From NCBI GenBank assembly GCA_900112325.1, contig FOLJ01000010.1, positions 186,001-250,000 of the forward strand: a DNA stretch of 64,000 nt, given 5' to 3'. Origin of the DNA: Micromonospora sediminimaris (GTDB lineage Bacteria; Actinomycetota; Actinomycetes; Mycobacteriales; Micromonosporaceae). The notes under the pieces are model-generated. The model searched no databases. It saw only the letters and a list, made by a program, of their open reading frames with translations, and had not been told where the DNA came from. The position numbers were made by a program, and so were the translations under genes. Numbering within the stretch: the stretch's first letter is position 1; the number at the start of each line of letters is the position of its first letter. Of the stretch, positions 32,911-40,024 are shown in pieces.

Positions 32911-33791
32911 GATTCCTGGTGACCGGGGCCGGCGGGATGCTCGGACGCGACCTGGTCGACGTCCTCGCCGCGCGACCGGAACACCGTCTCACCGCGGTCA
33001 CCCGCACCGAACTGGACATCACCGACAGCGTCGCCGTGCACGCCGCCGTCGACGGGCACGACGTGGTGGTCAACACCGCCGCCTGGACCGACGTCGACGG
33101 CGCCGAGGCGCACGAGTCGGCGGCCACCGCCGTCAACGGCGACGCCGTCGTCCACCTCGCCACCGCGTGCGCCGCGCACGGCGCCCGCCTGCTGCAACTG
33201 TCCACCGACTACGTCTTCGACGGCACCGCCACCACCCCCTACCCCGAGGACGCGCCGACCGCCCCGCTCAACGCGTACGGTCGCGGCAAGCTCATCGGGG
33301 AACAGGCCGTCACCCGGCTGCTGCCCGACACCGGATACGTGGTGCGTACCGCCTGGCTCTACGGCACCCACGGCCGCAACTTCGTCACCACCATGCTCGA
33401 CCTGGCCGACCGACGCGACACCCTCGACGTCGTCGACGACCAGCACGGCCAGCCAACCTGGTCCCACGCCCTCGCCCGCCACCTGGTCAGGCTCGCCGAG
33501 GCCGCCCACAGCGGACACGCCGCACCCGGGATCTACCACGGCACCTGCGCCGGCGAGACCACCTGGTTCGACCTGGCCCGCGCCGTGTTCGCCCGGCACG
33601 GCCTCGACCCGGACCGGATCCGCCCCACCACCAGCTCCCGGTTCGTGCGACCCGCCCCCAGGCCGACGTACAGTGTGCTGGCGCACGGCCGGTGGGCCGA
33701 GGCCGGGCTGCCGCCGCTGCCGGACTGGCACGCCGCTCTGTTCGACGCGTTCATCCCCACCGCCCCACGCTTCCCGCGGAGGGTCGTATGA
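32907..33791 (+). CDS. rfbD: dTDP-4-dehydrorhamnose reductase
   Basis: RfbD (RmlD) reduces the 4-keto group to finish dTDP-L-rhamnose. The 294-aa protein opens with FLVTGAGGMLGRDLV, the Rossmann motif, and has the family sequences VVNTAAWTDVDGAE, LQLSTDYVFDG, NAYGRGKLIGEQAV (catalytic Tyr and Lys) and RTAWLYGTHGRNFVTTML. GTG 32907 overlaps the rfbB stop (GTGA), and the end overlaps the next ATG (ATGA). With rfbA, rfbB and rfbC all present in the window, the whole pathway is encoded here. Confidence 0.94.
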   Translation: MRFLVTGAGGMLGRDLVDVLAARPEHRLTAVTRTELDITDSVAVHAAVDGHDVVVNTAAWTDVDGAEAHESAATAVNGDAVVHLATACAAHGARLLQLSTDYVFDGTATTPYPEDAPTAPLNAYGRGKLIGEQAVTRLLPDTGYVVRTAWLYGTHGRNFVTTMLDLADRRDTLDVVDDQHGQPTWSHALARHLVRLAEAAHSGHAAPGIYHGTCAGETTWFDLARAVFARHGLDPDRIRPTTSSRFVRPAPRPTYSVLAHGRWAEAGLPPLPDWHAALFDAFIPTAPRFPRRVV

Positions 33792-34186
33792 AGCTCACCC
33801 TGGTCACCGGCCTGACCGGCCTGCTTCTGCTGGCCACGATCGTCGAGCTGCTGCGCCGCCGCCAACTACGCGAGAAGTACGGCATGCTCTGGCTCGGCCT
33901 GCTGTTCGTGGTGATCCCGCTGTCGCTGTTCCCCCGGCTGCTCGACGGCGTCGCCGACCTGCTCGGCGTCGCCTCCGGCGTCAGCCTGGTGCTCTTCCTC
34001 GGCATCGTCTTCCTCCTGCTGGTCTGCATCCATCTCAGCTGGGAGGTCAGCGCGCTGGAGGAGGAGACCCGCACCCTCGCCGAGGAGTTCGCCCTGCTCC
34101 GCGCCGAAGTCGAAGCCGAACGGACGGAACGGGCGGAGTGGACCCGACGCCTGGACCGGACGGAAGTGGTCTCCCGCGATGGTTGA
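33788..34186 (+). CDS. DUF2304 family membrane protein
   Basis: This 132-aa protein has three hydrophobic segments (LTGLLLLATIVELL, LGLLFVVIPLSLFPRLL, GVSLVLFLGIVFLLLVCIHLSW) and a charged, coiled-coil-like tail (EEETRTLAEEFALLRAEVEAER). The KYGMLW segment and layout fit DUF2304. Family members sit next to GT2 dolichyl-phosphate-type glycosyltransferases and flippases and are thought to assist transfer of lipid-linked sugars. The gene overlaps both neighbours by 4 and 8 bp in a coupled operon, supporting a shared job with the next glycosyltransferase. Confidence 0.8.
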   Translation: MKLTLVTGLTGLLLLATIVELLRRRQLREKYGMLWLGLLFVVIPLSLFPRLLDGVADLLGVASGVSLVLFLGIVFLLLVCIHLSWEVSALEEETRTLAEEFALLRAEVEAERTERAEWTRRLDRTEVVSRDG

Positions 34187-34880
34187 CGGCGAACGACTCC
34201 TCATCATCATTCCGGCGTTCAACGAGGCCGCCTCCATCGGCGACGTCGTCGGCGAGATCCGCGGCGAACTACCCGCAGCGGACGTGCTCGTCGTCGACGA
34301 CGGCTCCACCGACCACACCGCCGCCGTCGCCATCACCGCCGGTGCCCGCGTCGCCCGGCTGCCCTACAACCTCGGCGTCGGTGGCGCCATGCGGCTCGGC
34401 TACCGCTACGCCCACGACCACGACTACGACGCCGCCGTGCAGGTCGACGCCGACGGGCAACACGACCCCCGGTACGTGCCGAAGCTTGTCGACCTGCTCG
34501 GCGACCACGACCTGGTCATCGGGGCCCGGTTCGCCGGCGAGGGCGAATACACCGTGCGCGGCCCCCGCCGCTGGGCGATGGCCGTGCTGTCGCTGGTGCT
34601 GTCCGGCCTGGCCGGCACCACACTGACCGACACCACAAGCGGCTTCCGGGCCGCAAACCGACGGATGATCGAGATGTTCGCCCACTGGTACCCCGTCGAG
34701 TACCTAGGCGACACCGTCGAGACGCTTGTGCACGCCGCCCGGCGCGGCTACCGGATCCAGCAGGTCCCGGTCGCCATGCGCCGTCGGATGGCCGGCACCC
34801 CCAGCCACTCCCCCACCCGGGCGATGATCTACCTCGGCCGGGCCCTGGCCGTCCTCACGCTCGCCCTCATCCGCCGGTGA
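34179..34880 (+). CDS. GT2 glycosyltransferase (DPM/DPG-synthase-like)
   Basis: This 233-aa protein has the GT2 fold of polyprenyl-phosphate sugar transferases: LLIIIPAFNEAASIGDVV, DVLVVDDGSTDHTA, NLGVGGAMRLGYRYA and the metal-binding QVDADGQHDPRYVPKLV, then a QVPVAMRRR segment near the end. It lacks the C-terminal membrane helices of GtrB-type enzymes, so it may be loosely bound and helped by the DUF2304 partner. The most likely reaction is transfer of a sugar from a nucleotide or dTDP donor to a lipid phosphate. Donor and acceptor cannot be read from sequence. It overlaps its neighbours. Confidence 0.85.
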   Translation: MVDGERLLIIIPAFNEAASIGDVVGEIRGELPAADVLVVDDGSTDHTAAVAITAGARVARLPYNLGVGGAMRLGYRYAHDHDYDAAVQVDADGQHDPRYVPKLVDLLGDHDLVIGARFAGEGEYTVRGPRRWAMAVLSLVLSGLAGTTLTDTTSGFRAANRRMIEMFAHWYPVEYLGDTVETLVHAARRGYRIQQVPVAMRRRMAGTPSHSPTRAMIYLGRALAVLTLALIRR

Positions 34881-36181
34881 TCCGCCGCCTGCTCCGCTTC
34901 GTCCCACCCGGCACGGTCGGCGTCGGCATCGGCCTCGCCGTGGTCGGACTGGCCTCGTACGTCCACCTCGCCGTGGCCGGACACAACCTCGACGCCGCCG
35001 ACTACTCCTCACTGTCGGTGCTCTGGTCCGTCGTGTTCACCCTCGGCATCGGCGTGTTCTTCCCCGTCGAGCAGGAAGTCGCCCGCCTCGTCGCGGCCCG
35101 GCGCACCCGCGACCTGCCACCCGGGCCGGTGCTGGCCCGCGGTGCCGCCGTCGCCGCCGCCGTGCTCGGCCTGCTCCTGGTGCTCACCGTCGGTGGCGCA
35201 GACTTCCTCACCGATCGGCTCTTCGACGGCGACCCGGCGATGGTGCCCGCCCTCGGTGGCGCACTCGCCGCACTCGCCGTCGCACACACCAGCCGAGGTG
35301 TGCTCTCCGGCCTGCGCCGCTTCGGCTGGTACGGCACCCAACTCGGCCTCGACGGCGGACTGCGCATCGGCCTGGTCGCCGCCCTCGCGGTCGCCGGCGT
35401 GGACTCCCCCGTCGCCTACGCGCTGGTCCTGGTCGCGGCACCGCTGGCCGCCGTCGCGCTGACCGTCGCGCCGGTCGCCCGGACGGCCGGCGGTGGACCG
35501 ACGGTCCCCTGGCCGCCGCTGCTACGCGGACTCGCGCTGCTCACCGTCTCCAGCCTGCTCGCCCAGGTGGTCGTCAACGTCGGAGTGATCAACGTACGGC
35601 TGCTCGACCCGGCCGAGGTCGCCACCGCCGGCGCGCTGCTCTCCGCGCTGGTGCTGGTCCGCATACCACTGTTCGTCTTCGGCTCGATGCAGGCCGCGCT
35701 GCTCCCCGGCCTGTCCACCGCCGCCGCCACCGGCGACGAACCGGCCTTCCGTGCCCTGCTCCGCCGATCCCTGGCCGTCGTCACCGCCCTCGGGGCCCTC
35801 GGCGGCACCCTCGCCGCCCTGTTCGGCCCGGCGCTCGTGCGAGCTCTCTTCGACACCTCCGACGTCCTCGGCCACGGCGACTTCGCCTGGCTCTCGGTGG
35901 CCACCCTGGCGTACCTGTGGGCGATGGTGCTCGGTCAGGCCCTGCTGGCCCGCGACCGGCACCGCGCCCAGGCCCTGGCCTGGACCATCGGCGTCGCCGC
36001 GCTGGTCCTCGCGACCCTGCCCCCACTTCCCGTCGCGCTGCGCGTCGAACTCGGCTACACCGTCGGTTCCGTGGTGGCCGCCGCCGTCATGATCACCCTG
36101 CTGCGCCGTCGCCGGGCCACCCCACCTGCCCCACCGGTCGCCGCGCCGATGCCCGCCACCACCAGCGGAGGAACCCCATGA
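34877..36181 (+). CDS. polysaccharide flippase/export-type membrane protein (Wzx-like)
   Basis: This 434-aa protein has about 12 hydrophobic segments starting with TVGVGIGLAVVGLASYVHLAVAG and continuing to the C-terminus. Their spacing fits the MATE/MOP-like exporter superfamily, which flips lipid-linked glycans. No single diagnostic motif is visible. Its position, within four overlapping glycan-assembly genes and just before a second glycosyltransferase, makes export of a rhamnose-containing polymer or glycolipid the best guess. Translation overlaps both neighbours (GTGA, ATGA). Membership of the superfamily is inferred from topology and context. Confidence 0.7.
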   Translation: MIRRLLRFVPPGTVGVGIGLAVVGLASYVHLAVAGHNLDAADYSSLSVLWSVVFTLGIGVFFPVEQEVARLVAARRTRDLPPGPVLARGAAVAAAVLGLLLVLTVGGADFLTDRLFDGDPAMVPALGGALAALAVAHTSRGVLSGLRRFGWYGTQLGLDGGLRIGLVAALAVAGVDSPVAYALVLVAAPLAAVALTVAPVARTAGGGPTVPWPPLLRGLALLTVSSLLAQVVVNVGVINVRLLDPAEVATAGALLSALVLVRIPLFVFGSMQAALLPGLSTAAATGDEPAFRALLRRSLAVVTALGALGGTLAALFGPALVRALFDTSDVLGHGDFAWLSVATLAYLWAMVLGQALLARDRHRAQALAWTIGVAALVLATLPPLPVALRVELGYTVGSVVAAAVMITLLRRRRATPPAPPVAAPMPATTSGGTP

Positions 36182-37206
36182 GACCGCCCCGCGTCACCGC
36201 CGTGATGCTCGCCTACGGCGCCGAGCCCTGGCTGGTTGACGCCGCACGGGCCGTACTGGCCAGCACCGGCGTCGACGTCGAGTTGGTCGTGGTCGACAAC
36301 GGCTGCACCGGCCACGGCATCGACGTGGTCAAGGGCCTGCCCGGCGTACGAGTCATCCGGCCGGAGGTGAACACCGGCTACTCCGGCGGCTGCAACGTCG
36401 GTGCCGCCGAGGCCACCGGCGAGTGGCTGGCCTTCGTCAACTCCGACGCCATCGTGGCCCCCGACGCCCTCGCCCAGGTCGTCGCGGTGGCCGCCGAGCC
36501 GGGGATCGGCGCCGCCATGGCCTCCATCCGGCTCGCCCACGACCCCGACCTGATCAACACCTCGGGCAACCCGCTGCACTTCACCGGCCTGTCCTGGGCC
36601 GGCGGCAACGGCGAACCGGCCAGCGCCCACGCGGAGCGCACCGCCGTACCCTCGCTGAGCGGCTGCTGCTTCGTCATCAGCCGCCACCGCTGGGAAGAAC
36701 TCGACGGCTTCCCCGACGCGTACTTCGCCTACCACGAGGACACCGAACTCAGCCTGCGGCTGTGGCAGCGCGGCCTACGGCTGGAGTACGTGCCCGACGC
36801 CGTCGTCCTGCACCACTACGAGTTCTCCCGCAACGACCTCAAGCTCTACCTGGTCGAACGCAACCGCCTGCTCACCCTGCTCACCGCGTACCAGGGCCGG
36901 ACCCTGGCACTGCTGGCACCGATGCTGCTGCTCACCGAACTCGCCATGCTCGCCACCGCGCTGGTGGGCGGCTGGGGACGCCAGAAGACCCGCGGCTGGG
37001 CGTGGCTGTGGCGTCACCGGAACTGGATCCGCGCCCGTCGACGCCGCCTCCAGGCCGAGCGCACCGTCGGCGACGGCGCCCTCGCCGACCTGATGACCGC
37101 CCGCGTCGCCCCGTCGAACGTGCCGGTCCCACCCGGGATGGGTGTCTTCAACGCGGTCGCCGCCGCGTGGTGGGCAGCCGCCCGGCCACTGCTCGCCCGC
37201 CGCTGA
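36178..37206 (+). CDS. GT2 glycosyltransferase, rhamnosyltransferase-like
   Basis: This 342-aa protein starts RVTAVMLAYGAEPWLVDAARAVLAST, with VELVVVDNGCTG and VNTGYSGGCNVGAAEATGEWLAFVNSDAIVAPD, the GT2 motifs (DNG and the Asp-containing NSD). The later SGCCFVISRHRWEELDGFPDAYFAYHEDTELSLRLWQRG segment is typical of rhamnosyl- and galactofuranosyl-type transferases that use dTDP or UDP donors. One or two hydrophobic helices near residues 240-262 may anchor it to the membrane. It is the last gene of the rfbB operon and may consume the dTDP-L-rhamnose made by the same operon. The acceptor is unknown. Confidence 0.85.
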   Translation: MRPPRVTAVMLAYGAEPWLVDAARAVLASTGVDVELVVVDNGCTGHGIDVVKGLPGVRVIRPEVNTGYSGGCNVGAAEATGEWLAFVNSDAIVAPDALAQVVAVAAEPGIGAAMASIRLAHDPDLINTSGNPLHFTGLSWAGGNGEPASAHAERTAVPSLSGCCFVISRHRWEELDGFPDAYFAYHEDTELSLRLWQRGLRLEYVPDAVVLHHYEFSRNDLKLYLVERNRLLTLLTAYQGRTLALLAPMLLLTELAMLATALVGGWGRQKTRGWAWLWRHRNWIRARRRRLQAERTVGDGALADLMTARVAPSNVPVPPGMGVFNAVAAAWWAAARPLLARR

Positions 37207-37237
37207 CCCGCCCCGAAACCGTCCACCGTACGCCGAA

Positions 37238-37265
37238 CGTCGACCGTCGACCGTCGACCGTCGAC
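37238..37265. repeat. heptamer tandem repeat
   Basis: Four exact tandem copies of CGTCGAC (37238-37265) sit just after the last glycan-operon gene and before the convergent terminator. Confidence 0.8.
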
Positions 37266-37324
37266 CCCGAACGAGACAGCGCCCGACACGGTCGAAACCG
37301 CTCGGGCGCCACCATCGTTCGGGG
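37265..37324. terminator. nested bidirectional terminator between the glycan operon and prcA
   Basis: The outer arm 37265-37274 pairs exactly with 37315-37324. Inside, 37279-37286 pairs with 37302-37309, and CGGT (37289-37292) with ACCG (37297-37300). The two genes are convergent, so it likely ends both transcripts. Confidence 0.7.
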
Positions 37325-37330
37325 TGAAGA

Positions 37331-38164
37331 TCAGGTGCCGGAGTTGTCGCCCGGCTTGTCCTCCAGATCAGCGGAGCCAGCCGAGGTGGTCGGCTTGTGC
37401 CCCTCCTCGGTCGGCGTGGTCGGGGTCTGCGCCCGGCCACCCTCCGCTGCCGACCCGCCGGCCGCATCGCCGTCCAGCAGAGCGGTCAACGCGGCACCGG
37501 TGATCCGCCGGAAGGTACGACCCACCCGGCTACGGTCCAGGATCGCGACCTCCAACTGGTCGCCGGCGATCGTACGGGCGGCACCGCCCTCGCCGCCGAC
37601 GCTGCCCAGCGCCTGCACCGCCACCTTGACCGCGTCGGCGAGCGACATGTCCGGCCGATGGTTCGACTTCAGCACCCCGGAGATCGCCTCGGCCTGACCG
37701 CCCATCGCCATCCGGCCCGGCTCGTCGGTCACCGACCCGTCATAGGTGCACCGGTACAGCGAGTCCTCCTCCGGCGTGGCACCCACCTCCGCCACGCAGA
37801 TCTCCACCTCGAACGGCTTCGACTGCTCGGTGAAGATGGCACCGAGAATCTGCGCGTACGAGTTGGCCAGTGCCAGACCGGTCACGTCCCGGCGGTCGTA
37901 GCTCAGACCGTTCAGGTCGGCCATCCGCACACCCGCCCGGCGCAGGTTCTCGAACTCGTTGTACCGCCCCACGGCGGCGAAACCGATCCGGTCGTAGATC
38001 TCGCTGACCTTGTGCAGCGTGCTGGAGAGATTCTCGGCAACGAAGAGCACCCCGCCGGTGTAACTGACGACCACCGAGCTGCGTCCCCGAGCGATGCCCT
38101 TGCGGGCCAACTCGGAACGGTCGCGCATGATCTGTTCGGGCGAGGCGTAGAACTGCATGGCCAC
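37331..38164 (-). CDS. prcA: 20S proteasome alpha subunit PrcA
   Basis: PrcA forms the outer rings of the 20S core; its N-terminal segments gate substrate entry. This 277-aa protein has the alpha-subunit start QFYASPEQIMRDRSELARKGIARG followed by a beta sandwich with SVVVSYTGGVLFVAEN, and has no catalytic Thr. The C-terminal 45 residues are Ala/Gly/Thr/Pro-rich and probably disordered (TPTTPTEEGHKPTTSAGSAD), as in many actinobacterial PrcA. GTG 38164 is preceded by AGGAGAG at about 10 nt; ATG 38158, two codons later, is an alternative. It follows prcB with a 60-bp gap. Confidence 0.95.
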   Translation of the reverse strand: MAMQFYASPEQIMRDRSELARKGIARGRSSVVVSYTGGVLFVAENLSSTLHKVSEIYDRIGFAAVGRYNEFENLRRAGVRMADLNGLSYDRRDVTGLALANSYAQILGAIFTEQSKPFEVEICVAEVGATPEEDSLYRCTYDGSVTDEPGRMAMGGQAEAISGVLKSNHRPDMSLADAVKVAVQALGSVGGEGGAARTIAGDQLEVAILDRSRVGRTFRRITGAALTALLDGDAAGGSAAEGGRAQTPTTPTEEGHKPTTSAGSADLEDKPGDNSGT

Positions 38165-38224
38165 GGCGGCGGCTCTCCTTCGGGCGGTACTCGGGAAACG
38201 GGATCAGCTGCGGGCACGGGCGGC

Positions 38225-39064
38225 TCAGCCGCCCGGATTCTCCATCCGGCCGGCGACGACGCTCTCCGCGATCGCCGAGGTCTCCGCGTCGGTCAGCCGG
38301 TGCGTGCCCTCCGCCGTCGCGGTCATCACCACCGGGTAGATCCGCCGCGTCAGGTCGGGACCGCCGGTCGCGGTGTCGTCGTCTGCGGCGTCGTAGAGCG
38401 CCTCGACCGCCAACCGCACCGCGTCGTCCACGGACAGCCCGGTCCGGTACCGCTTCTTCAACGCCGACTTGGCGAACAGCGAACCCGAGCCGATCGCGTC
38501 GTAGCCAGTCTCCTCGTACGGGCCGCCGGTGACGTCGAAACTGAAGATCCGCCCGGCCCGCGCCGGATCGCTGGCCGCCAGGTCGATACCGGCGAAGAGC
38601 GGAATCACCGCCAGCCCCTGCATCGCCGCGCCCAGATTGCCGCGAATCATCGAGGCGAGCCGGTTCGCCTTGCCGTCGAGGGAGAGCATCGCGCCCTCGA
38701 TCTTCTCGTAGTGCTCCAGCTCAACCTGGAACAGCCGCATCAGCTCGATACCGATCCCGGCGGTGCCGGCGATGCCCACCAACGAGTACGCGTCGGCGGG
38801 GTGCACCTTCTCGATGTCCCGCTGGGCGATCAGGTTGCCCATGGTGGCCCGCCGGTCACCGGCCATCACGACGCCACCGGACGCGGCGATGGCCACGATC
38901 GTGGTGGCGTGCGGGGCCAGATCGGCGGCCATGCCCGGGGGCAGCGCCCGACGGCCCGGCAGCATCTCGGGGGCCACCTTGCTCAGGAATGCCGTGAAGG
39001 AGGACGTCCCCGCGTTGGTGAACACATCTGGAAGACGCCCGGATGGATCAAAACCCGCTGCCAC
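38225..39064 (-). CDS. prcB: 20S proteasome beta subunit PrcB
   Basis: PrcB carries the proteolytic sites. The 279-aa protein has an N-terminal propeptide of 53 residues ending in PHA, then TTIVAIAASGGVVMAGDRRATMGN. Cleavage after Ala53 should expose Thr54 as the nucleophile, and the Asp/Lys-equivalent MAGDRRA region is in place. The start GTG 39064 is preceded by GAGAGGAAC. The first 82 bp overlap the end of the endonuclease VII-type gene in another frame, so translation of the two is linked. It is followed by prcA. Confidence 0.95.
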   Translation of the reverse strand: MAAGFDPSGRLPDVFTNAGTSSFTAFLSKVAPEMLPGRRALPPGMAADLAPHATTIVAIAASGGVVMAGDRRATMGNLIAQRDIEKVHPADAYSLVGIAGTAGIGIELMRLFQVELEHYEKIEGAMLSLDGKANRLASMIRGNLGAAMQGLAVIPLFAGIDLAASDPARAGRIFSFDVTGGPYEETGYDAIGSGSLFAKSALKKRYRTGLSVDDAVRLAVEALYDAADDDTATGGPDLTRRIYPVVMTATAEGTHRLTDAETSAIAESVVAGRMENPGG

Positions 39065-39669
39065 GTGGTTCCTCTCAGGTACGTGATGGCCCTGGCCAGC
39101 CTCGTCGGACTGTCACGGAACTGGCCAAGACCACCGTTGCAGTTGAAGCAGAGTATCCCGCGCACCCACCCGGTGCGATGATCGTGGTCCACATGTTCCG
39201 GATCGGGGTCACCGCAGACCGCGCAGACACCGCCCTGCTCGGCCAGCAGCTCGTCGAACTCCTGTTGCCCGATGCCGTACCGCCGCCGCAGGTGATACTC
39301 GCGATTGCCGCCGTAGAGCCGCTGCTTGGTCTCGTTGGTGCGGGTGTTGTGGCAAGGCTTGCAGTAGGTGGCGTAGCCCGAACTGTCAGCACGGTTACGC
39401 GGGAAATCAAACAGTGGCTTGACGCTGCCACAGTCCGCGCAGAAGCGATGTCCGTCGGCCACCTCCCGAGCTGGCTTCACCTCTCGGCCAAACTGGAGCT
39501 TCACTCGCTTGGCATAGCTCGCCTTCGACCTGACATTGAAGCAAGGCTTGCAGTAGCTGCCACGACCGCTGGGACGCTTGCTACTCGTACAAAACTCCGC
39601 CAGCGACTTCCACTCTCCGCAGTCACGGCATCGGCGTTGACCTTGCCGGTCATCCGAAAAATCCACCAT
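38983..39669 (-). CDS. endonuclease VII-type HNH protein in the proteasome locus
   Basis: This 228-aa protein has two similar N-terminal zinc motifs (CRDCGEWKSLAEF then YCKPC; CADCGSVKPLFDF then YCKPCHNTRTNE). A recombination endonuclease VII-like module follows (YGIGQQEFDELLAEQGGVCAVCG, HVDHDHRTGWVRGILCFNCNGGLGQF). The HVDHDH...C..C pattern supplies the metal-binding ββα site. It lies between pup and prcB; from memory Streptomyces has a similar gene at this spot. Base composition is clearly lower in GC than neighbours, suggesting later arrival. Its 3' end overlaps prcB by 82 bp. ATG 39669 is the only in-frame start after an upstream TAG; no good ribosome binding site is adjacent. Function here is unknown. 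Confidence 0.82.
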   Translation of the reverse strand: MVDFSDDRQGQRRCRDCGEWKSLAEFCTSSKRPSGRGSYCKPCFNVRSKASYAKRVKLQFGREVKPAREVADGHRFCADCGSVKPLFDFPRNRADSSGYATYCKPCHNTRTNETKQRLYGGNREYHLRRRYGIGQQEFDELLAEQGGVCAVCGDPDPEHVDHDHRTGWVRGILCFNCNGGLGQFRDSPTRLARAITYLRGTTWQRVLIHPGVFQMCSPTRGRPPSRHS

Positions 39670-39690
39670 GTCCGACTTCTACCTATATGT

Positions 39691-39906
39691 TCACTGACCT
39701 CCTTTCTGTACGTAACCTCTCACGAACTCTTCGGCGTTTTCTTCGAGGACGGAGTCGATCTCGTCGAGCAGGTCGTCGACGTCCTCGGTGATCTCGGCGT
39801 GCCGCTCGGCGACCTCCGGATTCGCCTCGACGGTGACGTCCTCGACCTCTTCGCCCTGACGGGACTTGCCCGACTGCGACTGACCGCCGCTGTCACGAGT
39901 GGCCAT
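39691..39906 (-). CDS. pup: prokaryotic ubiquitin-like protein Pup
   Basis: Pup is the 71-residue intrinsically disordered tag joined to proteins by PafA. The sequence is rich in charged residues and has the EEVEDVTVEANPEVAERHAEITEDVDDLLDEIDSVL core, which forms a helix on binding Mpa, and the C-terminal GGQ. The final Gln must be deamidated by Dop to Glu before ligation. ATG 39906 is chosen because GGAGGAGG ends 5 nt upstream; a frame 5 codons longer begins inside that site. It lies downstream of dop, separated from it by a 36-bp palindromic terminator, so it may have its own promoter. Confidence 0.97.
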   Translation of the reverse strand: MATRDSGGQSQSGKSRQGEEVEDVTVEANPEVAERHAEITEDVDDLLDEIDSVLEENAEEFVRGYVQKGGQ

Positions 39907-39961
39907 CGTTGCCTCCTCCACGATCTCCCTGCGATGAACTTACCTCGCGGGAGCGACGAAA

Positions 39962-39997
39962 CGTTCCCCGCGCGCCGGTACCGGCGCGCGGGGAACG
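39962..39997 (-). terminator. terminator between dop and pup
   Basis: A 36-bp perfect palindrome (18-bp arms, 39962-39979 with 39980-39997) lies 27 bp past the dop stop, followed on the minus strand by TTTCGTCGC. It should end the dop transcript. Confidence 0.8.
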
Positions 39998-40024
39998 AAC
40001 AGCTGACGGACGCGAGCCGGTGGG

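Noticed and set aside
39698..39702. GGAGG in the last codons of pup as ribosome binding site for the endonuclease gene
   Set aside because: It lies 28 nt before that gene's ATG, too far to act; the nearest GTG behind it gives a three-codon ORF.
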